In this document: piece by piece, positions 16,878 through 25,891 of the stretch | How the letters are laid out: each line of letters starts with the position of its first letter | Numbering within the stretch: the stretch's first letter is position 1 | NCBI RefSeq assembly: GCF_030227115.1 | Contig: NZ_JASSUA010000001.1 | Span: 1,178,001-1,242,000 of the forward strand | DNA length: 64,000 nt | Source: Marinobacter sp. SS13-12 | GTDB lineage: Bacteria; Pseudomonadota; Gammaproteobacteria; Pseudomonadales; Oleiphilaceae | Direction: 5' to 3' | Position numbers and translations under genes: made by a program | The notes under the pieces: model-generated | Database searches by the model: none | The model's input: the letters and a program-made list of their open reading frames with translations, nothing else | Told to the model about the DNA's origin: nothing

Positions 16878-17441
16878 ATGGTTCACAATCTGAAGGCTAC
16901 TGGACAGCGTAAGCGACTTGCGGTTCCGCTGTCTGTATTTGCCGCCCTGGTATTCACCTCTGCGCTGAGTATGGTCACGACAGCCGGCGCAAAGGAAGCC
17001 GCCGCTGAGATCGACTGGCTTGAACTGATGCCGGCAGAGGATCTCAATCTGCTGGAGAATATGCCAGAGGTCAGCCACGACGGTGACGGCCCTGCTGCCT
17101 TGCCGGACGAAATCATGACCGGCCGTGTCGTCCCGGAGATGGAAGGCAAATCCGGCCGGATTCCGGGCTTTGTGGTGCCGTTGAAAACAACCCAGGATAT
17201 GCGGATTCTCGAGTTCTTCCTGGTGCCGTATTATGGCGCCTGTATCCACGTGCCGCCCCCGCCCCCGAACCAGATTATCCATGTGAAGTACAAAAAAGGC
17301 TTCAAGCTGGAGGCCCTGTACGATCCGGTATGGATTGAGGGCACCCTGCAAATCGAGAGAACCGAGAACGATGTGGCCTCGTCCTCGTATTCCATCGTTG
17401 CCGAAAACGTGACGCCCTACGAGGACGAGGACGTCTACTGA
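16878..17441 (+). CDS. DUF3299 family exported protein (zrg cluster)
   Basis: 187 residues from the ATG at 16878. A signal peptide covers about 1–38 (basic start, then AVPLSVFAALVFTSALSMVTTAGA). The mature part carries the DUF3299 signature: PGFVVPL (about 95), LVPYYGACIHVPPPPPNQ (about 116–133, where the family usually has a GAC/GAG-H.PPPPPNQ motif) and a YDPVWIEG strand near the end. The family is periplasmic and accompanies DUF2796 proteins and LolDE-like ABC genes in zinc-responsive clusters. It is divergent from the ATPase gene and ends one base before the convergent DUF2796 stop. Molecular function is not established. Confidence 0.85.
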   Translation: MVHNLKATGQRKRLAVPLSVFAALVFTSALSMVTTAGAKEAAAEIDWLELMPAEDLNLLENMPEVSHDGDGPAALPDEIMTGRVVPEMEGKSGRIPGFVVPLKTTQDMRILEFFLVPYYGACIHVPPPPPNQIIHVKYKKGFKLEALYDPVWIEGTLQIERTENDVASSSYSIVAENVTPYEDEDVY

Positions 17442-18038
17442 TCAGTGGCTGACTGTGAATGCCCGGTTGGACGGCGTGAGCCGGGCGCTGCCCTGACCTG
17501 ACTGACTCACCCATTCGACAGTGAGTTCCTCCAGGTTCTCGAATTTCTCCATCAGAGCCGACGTAAATTCCCGGTTTGCGCCCATGCCCTGGCACTGCAG
17601 TTGTTGGGAAACGTCGTATTCCCGATGACTGGTTTTCTCATCGTCGTCGTGGTGATCATGGCCATGAGTATCGTCGGTATCTTCGCCCCCGAGTTCGACA
17701 GCGGCAGCCGTTATTCGACAGCTGGCATCATCCACATTCACCAGTGGCGTGGTATTCAGCCACTGTTTGATCTCCGCAAGCCGGTTTCTTTCCTCGTCTG
17801 TGCGGGCTTCGTGTTCAAATCCGGCCAGATTGTAGGCGGGCGAGGTGAACATCAGGTCGATGCTGTTCTTTTCTATCGCTAGCTGAAGCCGGGCGTGGCC
17901 ATGCTCGTGGGCGCCGGGGTTGTCGGCGGCAAAAGTGACGGCCGGCAGGGTGCAGGTGGCAAGCAGGTAGCCCAGGGCCAGGAACGGTTGCGTTCGGCTT
18001 GCCCTTGATGTCAGCACGGTGGATGTCTGAATCGGCAT
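17442..18038 (-). CDS. DUF2796 (ZrgA-like) periplasmic zinc-binding protein
   Basis: 198 residues. A signal peptide ends near residue 37 (LPAVTFAADNPG), directly followed by the family's EHGHARLQLAIE motif. A His/Asp-rich stretch in the middle (HGHDHHDDDEKTSH, about 124–137) is an evident zinc-binding loop. The ZrgA family (DUF2796) takes part in zinc acquisition in Vibrio and is repressed by Zur. A perfect 14-bp palindrome resembling a Zur box lies 27 bp upstream. The gene is convergent with DUF3299, its stop abutting. I infer periplasmic zinc capture handed to the neighbouring ABC system. Confidence 0.88.
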   Translation of the reverse strand: MPIQTSTVLTSRASRTQPFLALGYLLATCTLPAVTFAADNPGAHEHGHARLQLAIEKNSIDLMFTSPAYNLAGFEHEARTDEERNRLAEIKQWLNTTPLVNVDDASCRITAAAVELGGEDTDDTHGHDHHDDDEKTSHREYDVSQQLQCQGMGANREFTSALMEKFENLEELTVEWVSQSGQGSARLTPSNRAFTVSH

Positions 18039-18064
18039 GGACAGGTACTCCGTTTGAATATTGA

Positions 18065-18078
18065 TATGTTATAACATA
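18065..18078. promoter_or_regulatory. Zur-like operator upstream of the DUF2796 gene
   Basis: TATGTTATAACATA is a perfect 14-bp palindrome. It matches the core of the gammaproteobacterial Zur box (about GAAATGTTATANTATAACATTTC) and is 27 bp from the start at 18038. It predicts repression of the DUF2796 gene when zinc is plentiful. It is AT-rich enough to double as a -10 region. Confidence 0.8.
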
Positions 18079-18179
18079 ATTTACGCAATCCGCGCCGGGA
18101 ATCAAGAGGGCAAGTGCCTTAACATTGCCTGAATGCTAGGATAGAGCCTTCACTCATTGATACAGGATCGTCCCGTTTC

Positions 18180-18776
18180 ATGTCCGAAACCGACACCTCC
18201 AACGCCCGCGCTGTGGCATTCGAGCGCTGGGCAAATGTGTTCAGTGCCCACAAGGCCTTCAGCCACCCTTCGGAACTCCACGGCGCTCTTTGTGGCCGAC
18301 TGGCCGCCGGCTCGCGTATAGACCAAGGAGACTGGCTGGCAATGGTCTGCGAACACATGGGTCTGCCGCCCACTGCAACGGAAGAGTCAGATGAGCTCCG
18401 GGAGTTCATGGGGTCTGCCTACGACCAGACCCTGGAACTTATGAAAGCCACCGATATGAGCTTTCAGCCACTGTTGCCGGATGATGACTATGCCATTGAG
18501 CAACGCCTGGAAGCACTGACCTCCTGGGTCCGTGGCTTCCTCGAGGGTATGGCGCTGTCGGCGGGCGAATCCCTGGGCGAAGCGCCGGACGAGATTCGCG
18601 AGCTGATCGAAGACATGGTCGCCATCAGCCAGGTCGCCGACGATGACGAACCGGATGAAGAGAGCGAGCAGCAGCTGATGGAAATCGTCGAATACGTGCG
18701 GCTGGGTGCGCTTGCGGTGTTTACCGAATTCAATCCGCCGGAAAAGCCGTCCCCGAAAACACCGACGCTGCACTGA
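18180..18776 (+). CDS. ygfB: UPF0149 family protein YgfB
   Basis: 198 residues with the UPF0149 features: the SPSELHG-like segment (HPSELHGALCGRLAAGS, about 35–51), the DDDYAIEQRLEALTSWVRGFLEGM block (about 101–124) and a highly acidic C-terminal third (DDDEPDEESEQQLMEIVEYVRLGALAVF). YgfB is a cytoplasmic protein; in Pseudomonas aeruginosa it has been linked to antibiotic-resistance gene regulation, but its role elsewhere is unclear. The order ygfB–pepP–ubiH–ubiI is conserved in gammaproteobacteria. In many relatives it lies next to zapA; here the zrg-type cluster intervenes. Confidence 0.93.
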   Translation: MSETDTSNARAVAFERWANVFSAHKAFSHPSELHGALCGRLAAGSRIDQGDWLAMVCEHMGLPPTATEESDELREFMGSAYDQTLELMKATDMSFQPLLPDDDYAIEQRLEALTSWVRGFLEGMALSAGESLGEAPDEIRELIEDMVAISQVADDDEPDEESEQQLMEIVEYVRLGALAVFTEFNPPEKPSPKTPTLH

Positions 18777-18804
18777 TCCAGGCTACAGAATTGTGGGAGA
18801 AATC

Positions 18805-20127
18805 ATGGCCTCACTGATACCCGTCAAAGAATTCAACGATCGTCGTCGCCGGCTGATGGAACGGATGGCGCCGGACAGCATTGCCATTCTGCCTGCTGCC
18901 CCGGAGCGGGTACGTAACCGGGATGTACTGCATCCATTTCGGCAGGACAGCGATTTTCACTACCTGACCGGGTTTGGAGAGCCGGATGCCGTTCTGGTAC
19001 TGATTCCTGGCCGGGAGCATGGCGAGTCGGTGCTGTTCTGCAAGGAGCGGAACCCCGAGAAAGAACTGTGGGACGGTTTCCTGGTCGGCCCCGAAGGCGC
19101 CATTGAGACATTCGGCCTGGACGATGCCTTCCCGATCTCCGATATCGATGACATCCTGCCAGGCATGATTGAAGGCCGCAGCCGTGTTTATTACCCGCTG
19201 GGGAAGGATCACAACTTTGATGCCAAAGTCATGGACTGGGTCAAGGTTATCCGCAGCAAGGTTCGCTCCGGCGCCCACCCTCCCGGGGAGTTCGTGGCAC
19301 TGGAGCACCTTCTGCACGACCTGCGTCTGTACAAGAGTGCAGCGGAAATAAAGGTGATGGCCAGGGCCGGCGAAATCAGTTGCGAGGCCCACAAGCGGGC
19401 CATGAAACGTGCCCGCAAGGGCGGTTTTGAGTACAACCTCGAGGCCGAACTGATCCACACCTTCATGGAAAACGGCGCCCGCTCCACGGCTTACCCGTCC
19501 ATTGTTGGCGGCGGACATAACGCCTGCATACTGCACTACATCGAGAACAGCGCCCCTTTGAAGGAAGGCGATCTGGTGCTGATCGATGCCGGCTGCGAAC
19601 TGGACTGTTACGCCTCTGATATTACCCGTACCTTCCCGGTCAGCGGCAAGTTCAGCGACGAGCAGCGCGCCCTTTACGAGGTGGTGCTGGCGGCGCAGTA
19701 CGCGGCCATTGAACAGGTACATCCGGGTAATCACTGGGACCATCCTCACCAGGCCGCACTGAAGGTGCTCACCCAGGGGCTGATTGATCTCGGCCTGCTG
19801 AAAAACACCACCGTGGAGCGGGCCATCGAGGAGCAGGCGTTCAAGCCCTTCTTCATGCACCGCACCGGCCACTGGCTGGGGATGGACGTGCACGACGTAG
19901 GGGATTACAAGGTAGGCGATGCCTGGCGTCAGCTGGAACCGGGCATGGCGCTGACGGTTGAGCCGGGGCTTTACGTTGCACCGGACAACACCGACGTGGA
20001 CGAAAAATGGCGTGGCATCGGCATCCGTATCGAAGATGATGTGGTGGTTACCAAAGAAGGCTGCCGGGTACTGACCGATACGGTTCCCAAAACCATCCCC
20101 GAGATCGAAGCGCTGATGGCCGACTGA
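18805..20127 (+). CDS. pepP: Xaa-Pro aminopeptidase
   Basis: 440 residues from the ATG at 18805 (upstream GGGAGAAA); a longer opening into ygfB has no support. It has an N-terminal creatinase-like domain (about 1–170) and a C-terminal pita-bread metallopeptidase domain. Metal ligands are visible in DAGCELDCYASDITRTFP (two Asp), the FFMHRTGHWLGMDVHDVG segment (His) and the TVEPGLY and GIGIRIEDDV motifs (two Glu). It removes N-terminal residues that precede proline, using Mn2+. It is followed 2 nt later by ubiH, so the two are almost certainly co-transcribed. Confidence 0.97.
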   Translation: MASLIPVKEFNDRRRRLMERMAPDSIAILPAAPERVRNRDVLHPFRQDSDFHYLTGFGEPDAVLVLIPGREHGESVLFCKERNPEKELWDGFLVGPEGAIETFGLDDAFPISDIDDILPGMIEGRSRVYYPLGKDHNFDAKVMDWVKVIRSKVRSGAHPPGEFVALEHLLHDLRLYKSAAEIKVMARAGEISCEAHKRAMKRARKGGFEYNLEAELIHTFMENGARSTAYPSIVGGGHNACILHYIENSAPLKEGDLVLIDAGCELDCYASDITRTFPVSGKFSDEQRALYEVVLAAQYAAIEQVHPGNHWDHPHQAALKVLTQGLIDLGLLKNTTVERAIEEQAFKPFFMHRTGHWLGMDVHDVGDYKVGDAWRQLEPGMALTVEPGLYVAPDNTDVDEKWRGIGIRIEDDVVVTKEGCRVLTDTVPKTIPEIEALMAD

Positions 20128-20129
20128 CC

Positions 20130-21410
20130 GTGAAACAGCATGATACCGATATCATCATCGCCGGCGGAGGGCTGGCGGGAGCCACGCTGGCACTGGCGCT
20201 GGCGAGAACCCTGCCGCAACTGCGGGTGACCGTGGTGGAGGCGTTTCCACTGTCTCCTGAAGCCTTGCCAGAAAGCTATCAGCCCAGCTATGACGCCCGA
20301 TCCACAGCGCTGGCCTGGGGCTCGCGGCTGATTTTCGAGGAACTGGGGCTCTGGCAGCGGCTTTCGGAGTACGCCACTCCCATTCGCCACATCCATGTCT
20401 CGGACCGTGGTCACTTTGGTGCTACACGGCTGAATGCAGCCGACCATCAGCAGGAAGCCCTGGGGTATGTGGCAGACAACCGCTGGATGGGACTGTGTTT
20501 GATGCGGGAGTTGCTTCAGACCGGTGTGGTGTGGGAAGCCCCCGCCGAAGTGACGGGCATGCAGCCTTTGCCGGACGGTGTTCGCGTCACCCTTGGCGCC
20601 AAAAGTGGCGAACAGGAGCTGACCGCGCAATGCCTGGTGGTGGCAGATGGTGGTCGCTCCGGGCTGCGCGAAAAGCTGGGGTTCCGGGTCGATGAGCAGG
20701 CGTACGACCAGCACGCGCTGATCGCCAATGTCTCTACCGCCAACTGTCATCACTACACCGCCTACGAACGCTTTACCGATGCCGGCCCGATGGCATTGTT
20801 GCCCCATGGCTCACCAACCCGGGCGGGAAACACCGCGGCTCTGGTATGGACACTGAACAGCGATGCGCTCGAGGAGCTTTTATCCCTCAGCGATGAGGAC
20901 AAGTGCCATCGCCTGCAGCAACGGTTTGGCTGGCGCCTGGGGCGCTTCACCCGCATCGGCGAATGCAGCCATTACCCGCTGACCCTGAAAACCGTGGACG
21001 AGTCGGTTCGCCCTGGCGTTGTATTGGTGGGCAATGCGGCCCACACCCTGCATCCGGTGGCCGGGCAGGGCTTTAACCTGGCCCTGCGCGGGCTGATGGC
21101 CCTGGTAGAGCAGTTCCGGATGGCGGCGGACCGGCAGCAAGCCCTGGGTAGCCTGCCGGTACTGAAAAGCTATCAGAACCGCCATCGCCAGGACTGGCAG
21201 CAAACGGTGCGGTTTTCCGATTCCCTGATTCAACTCTTCGGCACGGATCTGCCGCTGATAACCACCGCCCGTGATGCCGGCCTGATGGGACTGGATCTTT
21301 TGCCCGGCACCAAACGCTGGTTTGCCCGCCAGGCCATGGGCCTGGGCGGTCGCCGTGCCCAGATCCGCACGCCCGGAACCGAATCAACGGAACGCAGCAA
21401 TCATGAGTGA
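20130..21410 (+). CDS. ubiH: 2-octaprenyl-6-methoxyphenol hydroxylase (UbiH)
   Basis: 426 residues beginning at a GTG at 20130, two bases after the pepP stop. It is an FAD-dependent aromatic hydroxylase with an N-terminal dinucleotide motif IIAGGGLAGATLALAL (about 8–23), a DG motif (VVADGGRSGLREKLG, about 170–184) and the C-terminal GNAAHTLHPVAGQGFNLALRG signature (about 300–320). It hydroxylates a ring position in ubiquinone synthesis within the Ubi complex. Gene order and the next paralogue identify it as UbiH. It overlaps ubiI by 8 nt. Confidence 0.94.
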   Translation: MKQHDTDIIIAGGGLAGATLALALARTLPQLRVTVVEAFPLSPEALPESYQPSYDARSTALAWGSRLIFEELGLWQRLSEYATPIRHIHVSDRGHFGATRLNAADHQQEALGYVADNRWMGLCLMRELLQTGVVWEAPAEVTGMQPLPDGVRVTLGAKSGEQELTAQCLVVADGGRSGLREKLGFRVDEQAYDQHALIANVSTANCHHYTAYERFTDAGPMALLPHGSPTRAGNTAALVWTLNSDALEELLSLSDEDKCHRLQQRFGWRLGRFTRIGECSHYPLTLKTVDESVRPGVVLVGNAAHTLHPVAGQGFNLALRGLMALVEQFRMAADRQQALGSLPVLKSYQNRHRQDWQQTVRFSDSLIQLFGTDLPLITTARDAGLMGLDLLPGTKRWFARQAMGLGGRRAQIRTPGTESTERSNHE

Positions 21411-22626
21411 GCTAACACATTTCGATATCCTGGTGGTTGGCGGCGGCATGGTGGGATCCGCCCTGGCGCTGGGGCTGTCACGGCAGGGCTGGAACGTCGG
21501 GCTGGTGGAAGGGAGCGACCGCAAGACGTTGCTACAGGAACCAGCGCCAGCCTCGGATGTGGACGGTTTTGACCCCCGTGTCAGCGCCATTTCAGTCGCC
21601 AGTCAGCACCTGCTCCAACAGCTGGACGTGTGGTCGAATATCACCGCCGGTCGCCATTGCCCTTACCAGACCATGACCGTGTGGGACGGCGACGGCACCG
21701 GCCGTATTCAGTTTGAGGCCGCAGAGCTCCGGGCTCCCGCGTTGGGCACCATCATCGAGAATCGTCGCATTGTGCGGGCGCTGTTTACGGCCCTGGCTGA
21801 CAGCAATGTGGAGCTGATCGATGGCGTCAAGGTGACCGGCTGGTGGCAGGACAGGAACACACGCGGCATTCGTCTTGAAGATGACCGCATGCTGGCCGCG
21901 CAACTGGTGGTGGCGGCCGATGGTGCCCATTCCCGTCTGCGCCAGTGGGTCGGGTTGCCAACCCGGGAATGGGACTATGACCAGCAGGCGATTGTGTGCA
22001 CGGTACGAACCGCGCAAAGCCACCGGTTTACCGCCTGGCAACGGTTTTCTCCCACCGGACCGCTGGCGTTCCTGCCGTTGCTGACCGAATCCGGTGACGA
22101 GCATTTCTGCTCGATTGTGTGGTCCCAGGATACCGAAGAAGCGCGACGCCTGATGGCACTGGATGACGATGCCTTCAGGGCGGAGCTTGAAAACGCTATT
22201 GAGCGCGAACTGGGATCGGTTGAGGTGGTTTCGCGTCGTTACGCGTTCCCGCTGCGCCAGCGCCACGCCAAGGATTACATCGCCACCGGGTTCGCGCTTA
22301 TGGGTGACGCGGCCCATACCATACACCCCCTTGCGGGGCAGGGCGCGAACCTGGGCTATGGCGATGTCCGGGCCTTGCTGGATGAGCTGCTGCGGGCAAG
22401 AAAAGCGGGCATCGACCCTGACAATGATCTGGTGCTGGCTCGTTACCAGCGTCGCCGCAAAGGTGAAAACCTCACGATGATGGCGGCCATGGAGGGTTTC
22501 AAGCAGCTGTTTGGCCGTGATGAGCTCTCTGTGCGTTGGCTACGCAATACCGGAATGCGCTGGCTGAACCAGCTTGGCCCCATCAAGAACCGCATTGCGG
22601 CCGAGGCCATGGGATTGGACGCCTGA
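21403..22626 (+). CDS. ubiI: Ubiquinone biosynthesis FAD-dependent hydroxylase (UbiI/UbiF type)
   Basis: 407 residues from the ATG at 21403, overlapping ubiH by 8 nt. It has the same fold as UbiH: ILVVGGGMVGSALALGLS near the N-terminus, VVAADGAHSRLRQWVG (DG motif) in the middle, and GDAAHTIHPLAGQGANLGYGD in the FAD domain. It performs another ring hydroxylation in ubiquinone synthesis. The pepP–ubiH–ubiI order argues for UbiI (C5 hydroxylation). UbiF cannot be excluded from the sequence alone, since the paralogues share all these motifs. Confidence 0.87.
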   Translation: MSELTHFDILVVGGGMVGSALALGLSRQGWNVGLVEGSDRKTLLQEPAPASDVDGFDPRVSAISVASQHLLQQLDVWSNITAGRHCPYQTMTVWDGDGTGRIQFEAAELRAPALGTIIENRRIVRALFTALADSNVELIDGVKVTGWWQDRNTRGIRLEDDRMLAAQLVVAADGAHSRLRQWVGLPTREWDYDQQAIVCTVRTAQSHRFTAWQRFSPTGPLAFLPLLTESGDEHFCSIVWSQDTEEARRLMALDDDAFRAELENAIERELGSVEVVSRRYAFPLRQRHAKDYIATGFALMGDAAHTIHPLAGQGANLGYGDVRALLDELLRARKAGIDPDNDLVLARYQRRRKGENLTMMAAMEGFKQLFGRDELSVRWLRNTGMRWLNQLGPIKNRIAAEAMGLDA

Positions 22627-22678
22627 TACAGGATTGCACGGTGATCGCCGGAGCAGTTTAACCACAAAGGAATGAACT

Positions 22679-23593
22679 ATGGCTGGCAGCAGTCTTCTCG
22701 TACTGATTGATGACATCGCGACAGTTCTGGATGACGTTGCGTTGATGACCAAGGCCGCCACCAAGAAAACCGCCGGCGTACTGGGCGATGACCTTGCCCT
22801 CAATGCCCAGCAGGTCACCGGTGTGAAGCCTGCCCGGGAACTGCCCGTGGTCTGGGCAGTGGCCAAGGGTTCCATGATCAACAAAGCCATCCTGGTCCCC
22901 GGGGCGCTGGCCATCAGTTTCTTTGTGCCCTGGCTGGTCATCCCCCTGTTGATGTTGGGCGGGGCCTTCCTCTGCTTTGAGGGCTTTGAGAAGCTCGTCC
23001 ACCGATTCCTGCACAAGCAGGAGGTTGAGAAACACAAGGCAGAACTGCACGAAGCCCTGAAAGATCCTGGTGCAGACCTGAGGTCTGTTGAAAAAGACAA
23101 GATCAAAGGTGCGATTCGTACAGACTTTATTCTTTCCGCTGAAATTATTGCGATCACCCTTGGCACTGTCAGTACCCAGGCTTTCGGCACACAGTTTCTG
23201 GTGCTGACGGTGGTGGCGGTGATAGTAACCGTCGGCGTCTATGGCTTGGTGGCGGGTATTGTGAAACTGGATGATGGTGGCCTGCACCTGAGCAAAAAAG
23301 AAAGCCTGGTTGCTCAGCGGGTGGGAGAGGGTATCCTCTGGCTGGCGCCGTGGATGATGAAAACCCTGTCTGTATTAGGCACCATAGCCATGTTTCTGGT
23401 GGGCGGTGGCATTCTGACCCACGGGTTGCCTCCGGTGTATGAGGCCATTCATCGCTTTGCCGAGGGCTTTGGTGGGTATGCCCAGGCCATAGTGCCTGTC
23501 ATTGCTGATGGACTGTTCGGTGTTGTGGTGGGCGCTGTGCTGGTGGTGGTGATCACGCCTGTTATGAAGTTCTGGAAGGGTCGTTCGGACTGA
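22679..23593 (+). CDS. DUF808 family inner-membrane protein (YedI-like)
   Basis: 304 residues. The N-terminal MAGSSLLVLIDDIATVLDDV followed by ALMTKAATKKTAGVLGDDLA is the DUF808 hallmark. Hydrophobic segments occur at about 73–97, 155–175, 178–200, 228–255 and 270–297, so it is a polytopic inner-membrane protein with a charged cytoplasmic loop (FEKLVHRFLHKQEVEKHK). Function is unknown. It has an AAGGA ribosome binding site, follows ubiI after 52 bp, and its stop is one base from the convergent rsmE stop. Confidence 0.9.
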   Translation: MAGSSLLVLIDDIATVLDDVALMTKAATKKTAGVLGDDLALNAQQVTGVKPARELPVVWAVAKGSMINKAILVPGALAISFFVPWLVIPLLMLGGAFLCFEGFEKLVHRFLHKQEVEKHKAELHEALKDPGADLRSVEKDKIKGAIRTDFILSAEIIAITLGTVSTQAFGTQFLVLTVVAVIVTVGVYGLVAGIVKLDDGGLHLSKKESLVAQRVGEGILWLAPWMMKTLSVLGTIAMFLVGGGILTHGLPPVYEAIHRFAEGFGGYAQAIVPVIADGLFGVVVGAVLVVVITPVMKFWKGRSD

Positions 23594-23594
23594 G

Positions 23595-24314
23595 TTAGCT
23601 GCAGGCATCGAACAGGCGGCTGACCAATACCGGCACCGCCGTTTCCACTTTCAGAATGCGCCTGCCCAGGTGAACCGCTTCGCAGCCAGCCTCAACCAGC
23701 TTTTCCACTTCGTAGGGAATGAAGCCCCCTTCGGGGCCGATGCATAGGGTAGCCGGCGCATTGATATGAACCGGGCAGGGCGTGCCGGTGCCGGGATGGG
23801 CAACCAGCGCGTGGGTGTTTTTCAGCAGCGCCGGCAGCTCATCTTCCACGAACGGCTTGAACAGCTTACGGATGTGAACCCGGGGCATCAGAGTATCCCG
23901 CGCCTGCTCCAGGCCAAGCACCATGTTCTCCCGCAGATTTTCCTCTGACAGCCAGGGTGTCTGCCAGAAGCTTTTCTCAACTTTGTAACTGTTGATCAGC
24001 CAGATGTCCTTGACCCCCAGGGTGGCGCAGGTCTGCAGTACCCGGCGGAACATTTTCGGCCGTGGCATCGCCAGAACCATTGTAAGGGGCAGTGGCGAGG
24101 GCGGTGGTTCAGTCAGTTCCACCTGTAGAGTTGCCTGGCTGTCGGTGAGCTGCAGAACGCGGCCGGTGCCGATATCGCCATTCACCAGGCCCACCGGCAC
24201 CAGAGTCCCTTCGGCAACCTTCAGTACCGACTTCAGATGCGCCAGCCGGCGCCCGGTCAGCACTGCTTGCTCAGCGGAGACAAAGTCTTCCCCGAACAGT
24301 AACGCCAGGTTCAT
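23595..24314 (-). CDS. rsmE: 16S rRNA (uracil(1498)-N(3))-methyltransferase
   Basis: 239 residues from the ATG at 24312–24314, which overlaps the tatC stop by 4 nt. The C-terminal SPOUT/trefoil-knot motifs are clear: LCIGPEGGFIPYEV (about 186–199) and LGRRILKVETAV (about 213–224). The N-terminal PUA-like RNA-binding domain starts MNLALLFGEDF. It methylates U1498 in the 30S decoding centre using SAM. It is the last gene of the leftward ubi–his–tat series, as in pseudomonads. Confidence 0.96.
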   Translation of the reverse strand: MNLALLFGEDFVSAEQAVLTGRRLAHLKSVLKVAEGTLVPVGLVNGDIGTGRVLQLTDSQATLQVELTEPPPSPLPLTMVLAMPRPKMFRRVLQTCATLGVKDIWLINSYKVEKSFWQTPWLSEENLRENMVLGLEQARDTLMPRVHIRKLFKPFVEDELPALLKNTHALVAHPGTGTPCPVHINAPATLCIGPEGGFIPYEVEKLVEAGCEAVHLGRRILKVETAVPVLVSRLFDACS

Positions 24315-25105
24315 TCGCCAGAGACTTCCGTGGCGTCCTGGTCTTTCACTTCGCGCCTGGCCAGGCGACCGAACAGAATGCCCAGCTCGAACAGCAGCCA
24401 CATGGGTACGGCCAGCAGAGTCTGGGAGATGATGTCCGGCGGGGTCAGCAGCATGCCGATCACAAAACAGCCCACCACAATGTACGGCCGCTTTTCAGCA
24501 AGATCTTCAGGGGTGGTGGCGCCGGTAAGAATCAGCAGGATGGTGGCAATGGGTATCTCGAAGGCAATGCCGAAGGCAAAGAACATTTTCAGCACGAAAT
24601 TCAGGTAACTGGTGATATCCGGCAATTCAACAATGCCTTCTGGGCCAATGGCGGTGAAGAAGCCGAACACCAGGGGAAACACGACAAAGTAGGCAAACGC
24701 CGCGCCCAGGTAAAACAGGATCACCGAGGTGAATAGCAGTGGAAACGCCAGTTTCTTTTCATGGGCATAAAGTCCCGGTGCGATAAAACTCCAGAGCTGA
24801 TAGAGAATCACCGGTATGGCCACGAAAACCGCCAGTACCAGGGCGAGCTTCAGCGGTGCGAAGAAAGGCGATGTGATGTCCGTTGCGATCATGGTCTGAC
24901 CGACCGGAAGCAGGTCCCGTAACGGCTGGGATATCAGCAGGTAGAGTTCATTGGCGAACGGATAGATAGCGGCGAAACAGATGATCACCGCCAGCACCAT
25001 TTTCAGCAGGCGATTGCGCAGCTCCAGTAAATGCTCGATCAGCGGCATTTCCGGTTGTGCTTCGTCGGAACCTTGGGTGTTTTTGCCGTCAGGCTGGGTG
25101 GTCAT
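24311..25105 (-). CDS. tatC: Twin-arginine translocase subunit TatC
   Basis: 264 residues with six predicted transmembrane helices and the N-terminal signature PLIEHLLELRNRLLK (about 22–36), where the conserved glutamate binds the twin-arginine signal. The FAFGIAFEIPI motif (about 165) is also present. It is the receptor core of the Tat export system for folded proteins. It overlaps tatB by 4 nt upstream and rsmE by 4 nt downstream, so it is translationally coupled on both sides. Confidence 0.98.
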   Translation of the reverse strand: MTTQPDGKNTQGSDEAQPEMPLIEHLLELRNRLLKMVLAVIICFAAIYPFANELYLLISQPLRDLLPVGQTMIATDITSPFFAPLKLALVLAVFVAIPVILYQLWSFIAPGLYAHEKKLAFPLLFTSVILFYLGAAFAYFVVFPLVFGFFTAIGPEGIVELPDITSYLNFVLKMFFAFGIAFEIPIATILLILTGATTPEDLAEKRPYIVVGCFVIGMLLTPPDIISQTLLAVPMWLLFELGILFGRLARREVKDQDATEVSGE

Positions 25106-25530
25106 GAACGGTTTTCCGGCGTGCTGTCCTGTTGTTTCGGGGTGTCTTCCTGTTTCGGGATTTCTTCGCTCTGCTGGATTTCTGGTTCTGCGGGTTCCGC
25201 AACCCGCCGGGTGGCGGGGGCGGGCCGGTGCCCGGGTTTCTCGTCGTCCGAAAGGACCATGTGTTCGTACTTCTTGGCTTCATCCAGGGCGCCGCGAACG
25301 GACTTCTGGACATCGTCCAGGCCGATGTCGCCGGCCTTGCGCAGCTCTTCCCGCAACTCCTCCGCCTTGAGCTGGCGGTCAAGCTCCGAGGAAAACTGAC
25401 TGACCATGCGCCGGGCACCGCCAATCCAGCGCCCGGCCGCCCGGGCTGCCGTGGGCAACCGCTCGGGGCCGAGAACCAGTAACGCGATGATGCCGCAGAT
25501 CAGCAGCTCGACAAAGCCAATATCAAACAT
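25102..25530 (-). CDS. tatB: Sec-independent translocase subunit TatB
   Basis: 142 residues. The start MFDIGFVELLICGIIALLVL leads into GPERLPTAARAAGRW, the TatB transmembrane helix, hinge Gly-Pro and amphipathic helix. The long charged C-terminal tail, ending in a Gln/Glu/Lys/Pro-rich stretch, is normal for TatB and varies between species. TatB works with TatC in substrate recognition. It lies 9 bp downstream of tatA and overlaps tatC. Confidence 0.96.
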   Translation of the reverse strand: MFDIGFVELLICGIIALLVLGPERLPTAARAAGRWIGGARRMVSQFSSELDRQLKAEELREELRKAGDIGLDDVQKSVRGALDEAKKYEHMVLSDDEKPGHRPAPATRRVAEPAEPEIQQSEEIPKQEDTPKQQDSTPENRS

Positions 25531-25539
25531 TCAGCCGTC

Positions 25540-25779
25540 TCAGCTGTGGGACTTGTCCCGTGGCTTTTCTTCGGCGCTGGCCTCATAGGGCTTGGCGTCG
25601 GCATTCTCGCCTTCGATGGCGTCCGGGTCTGCGTCCTTTTTGTCTTCATCGCTCATGGATTTCTTGAAACCACGAATGGCGCCGCCCAGATCGCTACCGA
25701 TGTTGCGGAGCTTTTTGGTTCCGAACAAAAGAATAACAATGCCGAGTACGATTAGGAGTTGCCAGATACTGATGCCCAT
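25540..25779 (-). CDS. tatA: Sec-independent translocase subunit TatA
   Basis: 79 residues starting [20 protein letters not shown] and continuing [22 protein letters not shown]. This is a single transmembrane helix, the conserved FGTKKLR hinge and an amphipathic helix, typical of TatA rather than TatB. The tail is acidic and rich in Asp, Ala and Lys. It oligomerises to form the Tat translocation pathway. It is the first of tatABC, 112 bp downstream of hisE; a promoter of its own in that gap is possible. Confidence 0.97.
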   Translation of the reverse strand: MGISIWQLLIVLGIVILLFGTKKLRNIGSDLGGAIRGFKKSMSDEDKKDADPDAIEGENADAKPYEASAEEKPRDKSHS

Positions 25780-25891
25780 GCCGGGACCCTCGTTTCAATG
25801 TTTCTGTTACAGATGATTGTACGCCACATCGGGGGGCATCCGGAAATCCTCTTCAGAGGTATTACCAGTACTATCCCGGGTAGTGGCCCGG

